Shown here piece after piece: positions 36,080 to 45,514 of a stretch of DNA of 64,000 nucleotides. Position numbers and translations under genes: made by a program. This DNA comes from Oscillospiraceae bacterium (GTDB lineage Bacteria; Bacillota; Clostridia; UMGS1810): contig SVJU01000003.1 of assembly GCA_015068825.1 (NCBI GenBank), positions 20,845 to 84,844 of the forward strand. The letters are read 5' to 3'. Below the pieces are notes generated by a model, which was not told the DNA's origin, searched no databases, and worked only from the letters and a program-made list of their open reading frames with translations. Numbering within the stretch: position 1 is the first letter of the stretch; each line of letters starts with the position of its first letter.

Positions 36080-38374
36080 TTATTTTTCTCTTACCACAAT
36101 AATTCTTACTCTGCCGCCTTTTGATTCGTCTTTATCATAATATGCGGTAATTGATTTATAATCAGAAAGCTTTTCGATTGCAGTATCAATCGGGGTTATA
36201 AGATATTTATATGTACTTGAAGTTCCATCATATACTGCACTATAAATAATAACATCATCCGAAAGCTTATATTTAACATTTTGCGCAATAATGTACTCTC
36301 CTGTTAAGTCACTTACTTTTCCTTCAGTTGCAAAAAGTGCTTTTACAGTATCAATTTTGCCTCCTGATACAGAAAGTCTTGCTCCGCTGCTTGCCGAAAC
36401 AGGAAGATATCTGCCGTTATCGGTATAAGTTGAACCATTTGAATCAAAAGTATAACTATACCCTCTTACATTACCGTCACCATCTTTTGTTGTTTTTACA
36501 CTTGCAGTAATTGCATAGGTATAAACATCACCTGTAACATCTTTAAGTATCATTTTGGTAATTTCACCACTTGCGTTCTTCTCTACATAAAGTGTATTTG
36601 ATGAGGTAATACTTAATCCGTCAAGGCGTTGTAAATACACATTTTTATAAAGAGTAGGCTCGTCTTCATAAATTGTGCCAACATCAAGAATTTCTGCATT
36701 TTCTGAAACATAAGTTGAACCTATCATCATTTTAGATGCTTTAACTACTCCAAGTGTCTGCGGATTAGAAGCTTTTGTAATTTTTCCTTCGCCGTTTGTA
36801 AATGTAACATTTACCGCAAGGTTTTTAAAGCTTGAATAGTTTTTATCTGTTTTATATTCATTCTCCTTACCATCTGTAGTAACAACCTTTGCAAAGAAAG
36901 AGCTGTAATCGTTTCCGTCAGAATCCTTATAAATTTTACTTCCTGCATCGGTTAAATATCCGACTATGCTTGTAGAAATATTTCCTGCAACCGAAACATC
37001 GGCAATTTTGCCGTCTTTTCCTAAAAATACAGTAATTGTATCTCCATATTTAAAGTTTCCTGCTGCAGATAATTTATTATATGCGCTTGCACTTTCAATA
37101 TCATAAGTTGTGCCCGAAATTTCTATACTTGAAGGGTTATCTCTGTTTGGCGAAGCATTTTCATACACACCTGTAACCTTTTTAGAGTATGCAAGAACCA
37201 TATCAACGCCTTTATTATAGTAGACAATATCATTTGTTTTAATATCGCCCGATGCACATTTTACGCCATCACGCACAAATGACGAGGTAGATACATTTGC
37301 GCCAATATTTGATGCCCAAGCCGAATTTGTAACCGTAACAGGACCTATAAGAGTACCTTCATTATATATAAGATAATCTATTGCTCCAAAATCATCATAT
37401 CTTACTGTTATTTCATCGCCCATATCAAGTTTGGATTTAACCTGAGAAAAAGTACTTTTATTACTGCCTTCATAAATATCAAGACCATCTTTGAATGTAA
37501 GCTCTTTAAACTGTGAATTATCAAGAACAATAACCTTATTGTCAAGTACAGAATATACTGCATATTTTTCGGTTGTATATTCAGTATTTGGAATAAACGC
37601 AACCATTGTATCGTTTTCTTTTATAATTGCATTGCCTTTTTTGCCAAGATAATCAAGGTTGAGATAATCCCCTATTTCATATGTAGACTCACTTGTAGCA
37701 ATTTTATTTGCGCCAACCGAGGAATCCTCATTTGATGTAGCAATTAAAATTATGTTTTCTTTAAGTGCACAATCAAATACACTCATATATTCTGAATTTG
37801 AACCATCTTTCATCTTACAGTTTAAAAGATTGTATACAAGTGTTATTGCATCTTTTCTTGTAAGAAAAGAGCCAATTGAAAGGTCAATATTATCCACCAA
37901 ATCAATATTTTGTGCAATTCCCATAGGACCATACGGCCACGATGAGCCAAAATCATCGTTTGTATATCCCAAAAGCTTTAAAAAGATTGTTACTGCCTCT
38001 TCATAAAGAACGGTTGAATCAGGTCTGAAGGTAGAATCCTCATACCCATTTACATATTTATTTGTAAGTGCAACTTTTATATATGGAGCTGCCCAATGCT
38101 TATATGAAACATCTTTAAAAGGCGATATTTTAAGGCTTGATGCAACCATATTCCGACTCTTAGATGCCGCAACTGCAATTTTAGAAAACTCTGCTCTTGT
38201 AACCAAATCGTCAAGGCGGTAGTTTCCGTCTGGATCGCCATTTATTATATTGAAGCTTTTAATAAATTCGATATAGTTTTCTGCCGAAAATTCTTTGCTT
38301 TGATGAGCAAATGCTGACATATTCGGTATTAAAAGACAAAGTATAACAAAAAGCGAAACTACTTTTTTTATCAT
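36080..38374 (-). CDS. S-layer homology (SLH) domain surface protein
   Basis: A 764-residue protein with a signal peptide (residues 1-23, SAFA). Three SLH modules lie in residues about 30-210 (DDLVTRAEFSKIAVA; FKDVSYKHWAAPYIKVALTNKYVNGY; FLTRKDAITLVYNLL), expected to bind secondary cell wall polymer. The remaining ~550 residues are Ser/Thr/Asp-rich beta repeats such as TVFLGKDGKIADVSVAG. The ATG at 38374 is chosen over 38383, which overlaps the GAGAGG ribosome site. It is last in an operon with an ABC exporter and a two-component system, so it may be regulated by envelope stress. Confidence 0.85.
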   Translation of the reverse strand: MIKKVVSLFVILCLLIPNMSAFAHQSKEFSAENYIEFIKSFNIINGDPDGNYRLDDLVTRAEFSKIAVAASKSRNMVASSLKISPFKDVSYKHWAAPYIKVALTNKYVNGYEDSTFRPDSTVLYEEAVTIFLKLLGYTNDDFGSSWPYGPMGIAQNIDLVDNIDLSIGSFLTRKDAITLVYNLLNCKMKDGSNSEYMSVFDCALKENIILIATSNEDSSVGANKIATSESTYEIGDYLNLDYLGKKGNAIIKENDTMVAFIPNTEYTTEKYAVYSVLDNKVIVLDNSQFKELTFKDGLDIYEGSNKSTFSQVKSKLDMGDEITVRYDDFGAIDYLIYNEGTLIGPVTVTNSAWASNIGANVSTSSFVRDGVKCASGDIKTNDIVYYNKGVDMVLAYSKKVTGVYENASPNRDNPSSIEISGTTYDIESASAYNKLSAAGNFKYGDTITVFLGKDGKIADVSVAGNISTSIVGYLTDAGSKIYKDSDGNDYSSFFAKVVTTDGKENEYKTDKNYSSFKNLAVNVTFTNGEGKITKASNPQTLGVVKASKMMIGSTYVSENAEILDVGTIYEDEPTLYKNVYLQRLDGLSITSSNTLYVEKNASGEITKMILKDVTGDVYTYAITASVKTTKDGDGNVRGYSYTFDSNGSTYTDNGRYLPVSASSGARLSVSGGKIDTVKALFATEGKVSDLTGEYIIAQNVKYKLSDDVIIYSAVYDGTSSTYKYLITPIDTAIEKLSDYKSITAYYDKDESKGGRVRIIVVREK

Positions 38375-38396
38375 AAAACTCATCCTCTCTTAAAAA

Positions 38397-39581
38397 TCAG
38401 TCATATCTTAAAGCATCTATCGGATTTAAAGCTGCCGCTTTTTTTGCAGGGAAATATCCGAATGCCACTCCGATAAGTGCAGAAACAGTAAACGATATTA
38501 TTATTGCCGAAATCGACACAACGGGGTTTAATCCCTCAACAAACCGGGCGGCATACGAGCCTATAATTCCAAGAATTATACCTAAAATTCCGCCAATTGA
38601 GCTTGTTGTAATTGCTTCAACAACAAACTGACTCATAATATCCCACGGTGCTGCTCCAAGCGACTTTCTTATGCCTATTTCTCTTGTTCTTTCGGTAACC
38701 GATACAAGCATAATATTCATAATACCTATACCACCTACAAGAAGCGAAATTCCTGCAACAGCCGCACCCATAAGACTCATTTTTGCCGTCATATCATCCA
38801 TTGTTTCTATAAGTGATGACATATTTGTAACTGTATAGGCATTTGTATTTGAAAACACATCATAAAGATATTTTTCGATAAGTGTCTGCGCCTTATCAGC
38901 CACCTCTTTTGAAAGTGCACAAAAAGTATATGAGCCTATTGTAAAAGTATATGCAAGCTTTTGCGCAACTGTATAAGGAATAATTACAATATCATCTGCA
39001 CTTGATTGGGCGCTGTCTGCTTTTTCTTCTAAAACACCAACAATTGTAAAAGTTTTGCCGTTGATTTTAAGCTCGTTTCCAAGTGCATTTTCACTTGTAC
39101 CAAAAAACTCTTTTGCAACATAAGTTCCAACAACACAGTTTGTAAGGCGTGCATTGCAATCCATATATTGCAAATCTCTTCCGTATTCGGCTTTTTTGTT
39201 GTTAATCTCTGCATAACTTTCGTTTGCGCCTGTTACCGAAGTTGTATCAAGATTTTCACTGCCTGATTTTACAACTGCACCTGCAACAGTAATAGAAGGC
39301 GTCATACCTTTTAAAAGTGTTGGATTATCATCAACCAAAGATTGCATATCGTCTATATCTACACTTCGGCTGCTGCCTCTGCCTCTTACCGAAACAATAA
39401 TATTTGTTGCACCCATAGAATCAAATTCATCAAGTATTGTTTTGGTCATACCATTTATGGTACTTACAATTATAATAACCGCCGCAACACCTATAATTAT
39501 GCCAAGCATAGTAAGAAAGGAACGCATTTTACTGCCCATAAGGCTTTTTAATGCCAGAATAAGCGATTGCTTTATACTCAA
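38397..39581 (-). CDS. ABC transporter permease, MacB/FtsX type
   Basis: A 394-residue membrane protein. One N-terminal TM helix is followed by a large extracytoplasmic MacB-like periplasmic core domain (residues about 45-265) and three C-terminal TM helices. LVGGIGIMNIMLVSVTERTREIGIRKSLGA is the classic FtsX-family segment, the TREIGIRK part contacting the ATPase. It overlaps the ATPase gene by 4 nt and pairs with the adaptor encoded upstream. Such systems export antimicrobial peptides, lipids or peptides from Gram-positives. Confidence 0.92.
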   Translation of the reverse strand: MSIKQSLILALKSLMGSKMRSFLTMLGIIIGVAAVIIIVSTINGMTKTILDEFDSMGATNIIVSVRGRGSSRSVDIDDMQSLVDDNPTLLKGMTPSITVAGAVVKSGSENLDTTSVTGANESYAEINNKKAEYGRDLQYMDCNARLTNCVVGTYVAKEFFGTSENALGNELKINGKTFTIVGVLEEKADSAQSSADDIVIIPYTVAQKLAYTFTIGSYTFCALSKEVADKAQTLIEKYLYDVFSNTNAYTVTNMSSLIETMDDMTAKMSLMGAAVAGISLLVGGIGIMNIMLVSVTERTREIGIRKSLGAAPWDIMSQFVVEAITTSSIGGILGIILGIIGSYAARFVEGLNPVVSISAIIISFTVSALIGVAFGYFPAKKAAALNPIDALRYD

Positions 39582-40282
39582 ACTGCCCCCTCCTCTTCTT
39601 TTGCGGGAATGTTAAACTCATCCGATATAATCTTTCCGTCATGAATTCTTACAATTCGTTTAGTCTGGGCAGCAATTGAGTTATCGTGTGTGATAAGCAC
39701 AATTGTTGTGCCTTCATCATTTAATTTTTTTAAAAGTGCAAGAACATCTCTGCCCGTTTTTGAATCAAGAGCACCGGTTGGCTCATCGGCAAGAATAACA
39801 GGCGGCTCTCCTGCAAGAGCTCTTGCAATAGAAACTCTTTGCTGCTGACCACCCGATAGTTGTGACGGAAATTTTGATAGTCTGTCGCCAAGTCCTACTC
39901 TCTCAAGAGCAATTTTTGCCATTTCTTTACGCTTTGACGGATTTATTCTTCTGTAAATTAACGGAAGCTCCACATTTTCCAAAAGATTTAACTTTGGAAT
40001 TAAATTATATTGCTGAAAAACAAATCCCAGCTCTTTGTTTCGTATGTAGGCAAGCTCTTTTTCGTTCATCTTGCTTACATCGTTTCCGTGAAGATAATAC
40101 TCACCGCTTGTGGGAATATCAAGACATCCGATAATGTTCATACAAGTAGATTTACCCGAGCCTGATGAGCCTACAATTGATGTAAATTCACCCTTGTCAA
40201 CAAAAAGCGAAACACCGTCAAGAGCTCTTATTTCGCTGTCACCGTCGGAGTATATTTTGTATACATTTTTAAGTTCTATCAT
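39578..40282 (-). CDS. ABC transporter ATP-binding protein, MacB/LolD type
   Basis: A 234-residue ATPase with Walker A GSSGSGKST, Q-loop FVFQQYNL, signature LSGGQQQRVSIARAL, Walker B VILADEPTGALD and the switch His in ITHDNS. It energises the MacB-like permease encoded 4 nt into its end. The gene lies 23 nt after the adaptor gene. Confidence 0.95.
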   Translation of the reverse strand: MIELKNVYKIYSDGDSEIRALDGVSLFVDKGEFTSIVGSSGSGKSTCMNIIGCLDIPTSGEYYLHGNDVSKMNEKELAYIRNKELGFVFQQYNLIPKLNLLENVELPLIYRRINPSKRKEMAKIALERVGLGDRLSKFPSQLSGGQQQRVSIARALAGEPPVILADEPTGALDSKTGRDVLALLKKLNDEGTTIVLITHDNSIAAQTKRIVRIHDGKIISDEFNIPAKEEEGAV

Positions 40283-40305
40283 ATATAATTACTCCCATAA
40301 TAATT

Positions 40306-42291
40306 TTATCTTCCAAACTGACGGTTTCCGCCCATTTGACGATTACCGCCCATGTTTCCTCGTGGCATACCGCCGCCCATCGGCATTCCGCCCATCATAC
40401 CTGTTCTAGAGTTAGTTACAGTAGCATCAGGAAGAAGAACTGTATCACCCTCATTAAGTCCATTTTTAATTTCAACAAAATCATCATCACTAAGACCAAC
40501 TTCAACAAATATTGCCTTGTATCCGTCTGGAACTTCAAGATTTCTTAAAAACGGATTGTCTTTTGCATCCATTTTTGCAGAAGTCTGTTGTGATTTTTTA
40601 TTGTTATTTTCTTTTGATTCGGCTTGTTGTTTCTTTGCATCTAAATTATCTTTCTGATTAGATGGAGATGTTTTTTCTCTATTCACATTTCCTTTGTCAG
40701 AAGGCATTTTCATTTGGGCATTTTCACCTGTTTTTTCACTTTGAGTATCTGATGACCCTGCATTTTGTCTTGCTCCACCAAAGGACGGAGTAACACCATC
40801 AGACTCTGTTTTTGCAATTATAACATTTCCTCTTCTTAAAGCCGAAACAGGAACTCTGATAACATTTTCAGCCTTTTCTATAACTATGCTTGCACTTACA
40901 TTCATTCCTGGAATTAAAAGGTCTTTATTTTCACTGTTTACAACAACTGTTACAGGATAAGTTGTAACACCCTGAGAACTTGTACCTACAACGCTGATTT
41001 TATCAACAACACCCGAAAATCTTTCATTTTCATAAGCATCGGCAGTTATAGAAACCTCTTGTCCAACCTTTATACTTGCTATATCAAGCTCGTCTATATT
41101 TATATCAAATGTTAAAATTGATAAATCCGAAATAATTGCGAGCGGTGAAGAATTGTTGGAAGAATTATCTATTTTTTCGCCCGCTTTGTAATTTTTTTGC
41201 ACAATTTTTCCGTCTATAGGAGCTTTTATACTGTACTCTTCAATTTCTTCATAAAGATTATCTAAATTCTCCTGTGCGTCCGAAAGATTATTTCTTGCAT
41301 TTTTTACATTTGAGTACGAATTTTCATAATCTATTCTAAACAGAGTATCTCCCTTTGATATGTAATCACCAAGCTTATAATTTAAAGAATATATATCTCC
41401 AGAAAGCTTTGCAATAACGGTTTTTTCCTGATTGCTTTTAAATGTGCCAGAGCTGTTGCAGGCAATATCACCAACAATGGCAGTTGCTTTATCTCCGGCT
41501 TTTATAGCACCCGGATTATCAACGGTTATTTCAACCATTTTAATTGCAACACCTTCATCGCTTATTGTTGTACCTGTGCCAACATGTGTAACTTCTCCTT
41601 CAATAGTTGTATAAGAATTTTCAAGGCTTACCTCTGCCTTTTCGCCAACATTCAAAAGCTCCGCTTCTGAATCGTTGAATGCAATAGAAAGAAGCATTTT
41701 TGAATTATCTTTTATTGTTGCAACATTTGAACCGTTATTTACCTTTGAACCTTCAAATACATTAAGCTCTGTTATAACCCCCGAAACAGGTGCAGTTACA
41801 TTCATATCACGATTTGCGTCATTGTAGCTTTCAAGCGCATCGTCATAACTTGTCTGAGCCTTTTCAACAGATAAAATTGCTCTGTTAATACTCGACTGCA
41901 TATCGCTTGAATCGACCACATAAAGCACCTGATCTTTTTTAACCTCGTCGCCTTCTTCAAAGCTGCACTCAAGAATTTCACCTTTTATTCCTACCGATGT
42001 AACCTCATACTGGTCAATAGCTTCAATTGTTCCTGAACCTTCTATTATTTTTGTAACATTACCGTATGTTGCCACTGCGGTATTCATTCCTTCAACAGTA
42101 GCCCCCTTCCCTCTTGAAAAGAAGAAAATCAAAGCAACAACAATTAGCAAAACAACCAAAGCAATTATAATAATCTTTTTTGAATTTTTCTTATTAAAAA
42201 AATCTCTGCCTCTGTCCTTCAATTTTGAACCTGCATTTTTAGCAAAATTCAAAAGATCTTCTTTTTTGATTTTTTTCAATTTATCTGACAT
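40306..42291 (-). CDS. HlyD/MacA-like adaptor with duplicated lipoyl modules
   Basis: A 661-residue membrane-fusion-type protein. A basic N-terminus and one TM helix (about 39-59) anchor it. Two successive sets of biotinyl-lipoyl-like half-motifs occur (VKKDQVLYVVDS with APVSGVITELNVFEGS; ISKGDTLFRIDY with APIDGKIVQKNYKAGE), then a beta-barrel and a membrane-proximal domain to about 500. A Lys/Gln/Ser-rich linker and a Gly/Met-rich tail with repeated GGNRQ follow. MacA homologues are about 350-420 residues, so the second lipoyl set and the tail are extra. It links the MacB-like transporter to the cell surface. Confidence 0.87.
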   Translation of the reverse strand: MSDKLKKIKKEDLLNFAKNAGSKLKDRGRDFFNKKNSKKIIIIALVVLLIVVALIFFFSRGKGATVEGMNTAVATYGNVTKIIEGSGTIEAIDQYEVTSVGIKGEILECSFEEGDEVKKDQVLYVVDSSDMQSSINRAILSVEKAQTSYDDALESYNDANRDMNVTAPVSGVITELNVFEGSKVNNGSNVATIKDNSKMLLSIAFNDSEAELLNVGEKAEVSLENSYTTIEGEVTHVGTGTTISDEGVAIKMVEITVDNPGAIKAGDKATAIVGDIACNSSGTFKSNQEKTVIAKLSGDIYSLNYKLGDYISKGDTLFRIDYENSYSNVKNARNNLSDAQENLDNLYEEIEEYSIKAPIDGKIVQKNYKAGEKIDNSSNNSSPLAIISDLSILTFDINIDELDIASIKVGQEVSITADAYENERFSGVVDKISVVGTSSQGVTTYPVTVVVNSENKDLLIPGMNVSASIVIEKAENVIRVPVSALRRGNVIIAKTESDGVTPSFGGARQNAGSSDTQSEKTGENAQMKMPSDKGNVNREKTSPSNQKDNLDAKKQQAESKENNNKKSQQTSAKMDAKDNPFLRNLEVPDGYKAIFVEVGLSDDDFVEIKNGLNEGDTVLLPDATVTNSRTGMMGGMPMGGGMPRGNMGGNRQMGGNRQFGR

Positions 42292-42313
42292 TTATAAAAT
42301 CCCCCTTCTTATC

Positions 42314-43732
42314 TTACAATTCAAACCAAAAATTACTGCCGCCACCTTCGCTGCTTTTAACGCCAAAATCTGCATTATGCAAAACAAGAATATTTTTAAC
42401 TATCGAAAGACCTATTCCCGTACCATTTACTCCTCTTTGGTGATTTTTGCCTGTTTTGTAATATCTGTCCCATACTTTGTCAAGGTCATCTTTTGCAATT
42501 CCATCTCCGGTATCAATTACCTCAAAAAGAACTTTATCTTCTTTTTTCTTTACATTTATTTTAACCTTTTTATCTCTGCCTGTGTAATTAAGTGCATTGT
42601 TTATAAGATTATATACAACCTGATAAATTTTAGCTTCGTCAGCAAATATTTCGCAGTCTTTATCAAAATCGGTTATAAAACTGTATCCTTCATTTTCTTC
42701 AAGCACCGAAAAATTCTGAAGAACAGAAGATACTGTTTTTGTCAAATCAAAATTTTTCTTATTCAAAGATGTAATATTTGCTTCTAATTTTGACAAATCA
42801 AGTATATCGCCAACAAGATACGAAAGACGATCCGCCTCATTTATAATTACATTTAAATGCTCTGTTCTTTTTTGTGGATTATCACCCGACAAATCTTTTA
42901 TCATTTCTGCATAAGATTTTATAATGGTAAGTGGAGTTTTTAAATCGTGCGATACATTGGACAAAAGATCTCGCCGTAAAGTATCGGTTTTTTTTAGTTC
43001 TTTGGCTGCATAATTTAGGGTATCAGCAAGATTATTTATTTCGCTGTAATTTCCGCCTTCAAATTTAATATCGTAATTACCACTTCCCAGAAGCTTTGCT
43101 GATTTTGTAATTTTAGTAATTGGCTTTGCTAATTGGCGTGCCATAAAATACGCAAGAATTGATGCAATTAAAAACGACATGACCGTTACTATAACAAACT
43201 GACTTTTTAATACTCTTGTAGTAAAATCCATTGCCATAATGGGCGATTTCATATAAAGATAATACTCGGTATTATTTGCAGTATAAATTTTGGCAGCATA
43301 AGAAATTACATTCATTTTAAAATTAGGCTCTGCATATATAAAAGCTGCTTCATCTGTGTTATTAAGCTTTAAAAATACCTGCTCAACTTCTTTTCTGCTA
43401 AGACGCATACCATGATGCACCCTTTCAGAAGACAAATAAGCACCATCCTTATTTAAAACTACAATAGAAATACCATTTTTAAATGAAAGTCGTTCTATGT
43501 ATGTTGCAAGTTCAACTTCGTTCTTAATATTTATTGACGATACTTTTATACTGTTTCCTAAAGAACGCATTTCCTGAATTTTTGTACTCTGATAAAAAAC
43601 ACTGAATAAAATAATTTGTAAGACCCATAGAATTGAAAGAAGTATAATTGTAAGAATAGTAAAATTTTTCCACATTTTTGTTTTTACACTCTGATAATGT
43701 GGTTTGTTTTTAAAAGGACAAATTTTTTTCAC
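42314..43732 (-). CDS. Sensor histidine kinase
   Basis: A 472-residue membrane kinase. TM1 is at about 25-45, an extracellular sensor at about 46-165, TM2 at about 178-198, then HAMP. The HisKA phospho-acceptor site is VSHDLKTPLTIIKSY. HATPase N, G1 and G2 boxes appear as NLINNALNYTG, DTGDGIAKDDL and GVNGTGIGLSIVK. It likely phosphorylates the response regulator encoded 20 nt upstream. The ligand is unknown; co-transcription with an exporter suggests an envelope or antimicrobial signal. Confidence 0.93.
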   Translation of the reverse strand: MKKICPFKNKPHYQSVKTKMWKNFTILTIILLSILWVLQIILFSVFYQSTKIQEMRSLGNSIKVSSINIKNEVELATYIERLSFKNGISIVVLNKDGAYLSSERVHHGMRLSRKEVEQVFLKLNNTDEAAFIYAEPNFKMNVISYAAKIYTANNTEYYLYMKSPIMAMDFTTRVLKSQFVIVTVMSFLIASILAYFMARQLAKPITKITKSAKLLGSGNYDIKFEGGNYSEINNLADTLNYAAKELKKTDTLRRDLLSNVSHDLKTPLTIIKSYAEMIKDLSGDNPQKRTEHLNVIINEADRLSYLVGDILDLSKLEANITSLNKKNFDLTKTVSSVLQNFSVLEENEGYSFITDFDKDCEIFADEAKIYQVVYNLINNALNYTGRDKKVKINVKKKEDKVLFEVIDTGDGIAKDDLDKVWDRYYKTGKNHQRGVNGTGIGLSIVKNILVLHNADFGVKSSEGGGSNFWFEL

Positions 43733-43752
43733 GATAAATTCTCCTATATTTA

Positions 43753-44421
43753 TTATGGTTCAAATTTATAACCCAGACTTCTTAGGGTTACAATATAATC
43801 TCTGTATTTGCCAAGGCTGTTTCTGAGCATTTTTATATGTGTATCAACAGTTCTGTCATCACCATAAAAATCGTATCCCCAAACATCACACAAAAGTTTT
43901 TCACGGGAAAGAGCGATATTTTTATTTTTTACAAAATAAAACAAAAGGTCATATTCCTTTGGTGTAAGCTCTGCTTTTTTTCCATCAACAAAAACATTTC
44001 TTGCATCCATATCAATAACAAGACCTTCAAACTCATACATTTTTTTATCGTCAGGTATCTTTGAATTTCTTGATATTATTACATTGAGTCTTGCCATAAC
44101 CTCTTTTGGAGAAAATGGTTTTACAACATAATCATCTATACCGATTTCAAAGCCAAATAATTTGTCATATTCTTCTGAACGGGCAGAAAGCATTAAGATG
44201 GGGATATTTTTAATTTTTTTAATTTCTTTACATGCAGAAAAACCATCAAGTTTTGGCATCATAACATCAAGGACAATGGCATCAAAATCGTACATTCTGC
44301 ACATTCTGACCGCTTCCATACCGTTTTGTGCCTCATACACCTTATATCCTTCAAATTCAGCATATTCCTTTATAACTTCTCTTATTTTTTCTTCGTCATC
44401 TGCAACAAGAATAGTTTTCAT
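43753..44421 (-). CDS. OmpR/PhoB-family response regulator
   Basis: A 222-residue regulator. The receiver domain has the acidic pair in VADDEEK, phospho-acceptor Asp in AIVLDVMMPKLDG and Lys in YVVKPFSP. The C-terminal winged helix ends DRTVDTHIKMLRNSLG and TLRSLGYKFEP. The open frame starts at 44514, but the ATG at 44421 gives the conserved MKTILVADDE start and has AGGTGAGAAAA upstream. First gene of the six-gene exporter operon it presumably controls. Confidence 0.93.
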   Translation of the reverse strand: MKTILVADDEEKIREVIKEYAEFEGYKVYEAQNGMEAVRMCRMYDFDAIVLDVMMPKLDGFSACKEIKKIKNIPILMLSARSEEYDKLFGFEIGIDDYVVKPFSPKEVMARLNVIISRNSKIPDDKKMYEFEGLVIDMDARNVFVDGKKAELTPKEYDLLFYFVKNKNIALSREKLLCDVWGYDFYGDDRTVDTHIKMLRNSLGKYRDYIVTLRSLGYKFEP

Positions 44422-44481
44422 TTTTCTCACCTCTGACAAAAAAATTTTAATATATTTATGTGATGATTTTGTGATAATATT

Positions 44482-44517
44482 AAAAAAAATTGGCAAAGTA
44501 AAAACTTTTGCCAATTT
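44482..44517 (-). terminator. Terminator of rpmE
   Basis: On the minus strand AAATTGGCAAAAGT pairs with ACTTTGCCAATTT and is followed by eight T. It separates rpmE from the response regulator operon. Confidence 0.85.
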
Positions 44518-44568
44518 CCTTTAATTTAAATATTGAAAACAAACACCTTAAAATTAATGTAAAGTATT

Positions 44569-44772
44569 TTATTTGTCCATTCCGAATCTCTTTCTGAATT
44601 TTTCAACACGTCCGCCGGTATCAACCAATTTCTGTTTTCCGGTATAGAAAGGATGGCATTTAGAGCAAATTTCAACATTAATTTTCTCTCTTGTAGAACG
44701 TGTTTCGAATGTTTCTCCGCAAGCACATTTTACAACTGCTGTTTTATATTCTGGATGAATTCCTTCTTTCAT
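44569..44772 (-). CDS. rpmE: 50S ribosomal protein L31
   Basis: A 67-residue protein starting [19 protein letters not shown], with four Cys (CACG ... [10 protein letters not shown]) of the zinc-binding (C+) form of L31 and the typical [11 protein letters not shown] end. The ATG at 44772 has AAAGAGGTG upstream, although the frame is open from 44808. Monocistronic, with its own promoter and terminator. Confidence 0.96.
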   Translation of the reverse strand: MKEGIHPEYKTAVVKCACGETFETRSTREKINVEICSKCHPFYTGKQKLVDTGGRVEKFRKRFGMDK

Positions 44773-44813
44773 TTGTTTCACCTCTTTCATACATTTCCAA
44801 ATAAGCAATAATT

Positions 44814-44842
44814 AGTATATCACAAACTTTTTAAAAATGCAA
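44814..44842 (-). promoter_or_regulatory. Promoter of rpmE
   Basis: Minus strand TTGCAT (44837-44842), 17 nt, TATACT (44814-44819). The upstream context AATGCTTGCAT is the same as at the rplS promoter. Confidence 0.75.
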
Positions 44843-44934
44843 GCATTATTTTTGAAAATATTATCAAATGTTGTTTCGGTATGCAAATATTTTTATTGTT
44901 TTTGCATATTTTTATAAAATTTTTAAAAAAATGC

Positions 44935-44963
44935 TTGCATTACTGATAATATTGTGTTAAAAT
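44935..44963 (+). promoter_or_regulatory. Promoter of rplS
   Basis: TTGCAT (44935-44940), 17 nt, TAAAAT (44958-44963), followed by the L19 leader. Confidence 0.75.
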
Positions 44964-44969
44964 ATTTTG

Positions 44970-45045
44970 GTAAAACGGACGGTCCTCTGTATTTTTATTT
45001 TTGTACTTATTATTTACACGAACGTCTTGGAAAGAGAGGAGGATA
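44970..45045 (+). ncRNA. L19 leader (ribosomal protein autoregulatory leader)
   Basis: The rplS leader carries ACGGACGGTCC near its start and ACGAACGTCTTGGAAAG just before the AGGAGG site. These blocks resemble the Firmicutes L19 leader RNA, in which L19 is thought to bind and repress its own translation. This identification is from remembered pattern, without a covariance search. Confidence 0.6.
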
Positions 45046-45051
45046 TTTTAA

Positions 45052-45396
45052 ATGGATATTCTAAACAGTTTAACACAGGATCAGATAAGAACTGACCTTC
45101 CGCAGCTTAATGTTGGTGATACTGTTAAAGTTCATGTAAAAGTTACTGAAGGAAACCGTGAAAGAATTCAGGTTTTTGAAGGTACTATTATTTGCAAAAA
45201 GCATGGCGGCATTTCTGAAACATTTACAGTAAGAAGAATTTCTTACGGTGTAGGTGTTGAAAGAACCTTCCCTGTTAACTCACCTAAAATCGCTAAAATC
45301 GAAGTGGTTAGAAGCGGTAAAGTAAGAAGAGCTAAACTTTACTACATCAGAGAAAGAGTTGGTAAAGCAGCTAAAGTTAAAGAAAAAATCAAATAA
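45052..45396 (+). CDS. rplS: 50S ribosomal protein L19
   Basis: A 114-residue protein with family segments [38 protein letters not shown] and [18 protein letters not shown]. It lies at the 30S-50S interface. GAGAGGAGG precedes the ATG. Signal peptidase I follows on the same strand after a partial terminator, a common Firmicutes order (rplS-lepB). Confidence 0.97.
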   Translation: MDILNSLTQDQIRTDLPQLNVGDTVKVHVKVTEGNRERIQVFEGTIICKKHGGISETFTVRRISYGVGVERTFPVNSPKIAKIEVVRSGKVRRAKLYYIRERVGKAAKVKEKIK

Positions 45397-45418
45397 TTTA
45401 TTGATTGCGTAAAATAAT

Positions 45419-45465
45419 TGCTATGACATTTTGCTTAAAAGAGCTTAACTGTCATAGCATTTTAT
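45419..45465 (+). terminator. Partial terminator between rplS and lepB
   Basis: TGCTATGACA pairs with TGTCATAGCA across a 21-nt loop that itself contains GCTTAA/TTAAGC-like pairing. The following tract is only TTTTAT, so read-through into lepB is expected. Confidence 0.65.
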
Positions 45466-45514
45466 GCATATAGGTGATTTTTTTGAACAAAATTACTTAA
45501 AAGGAGGATTTTTT

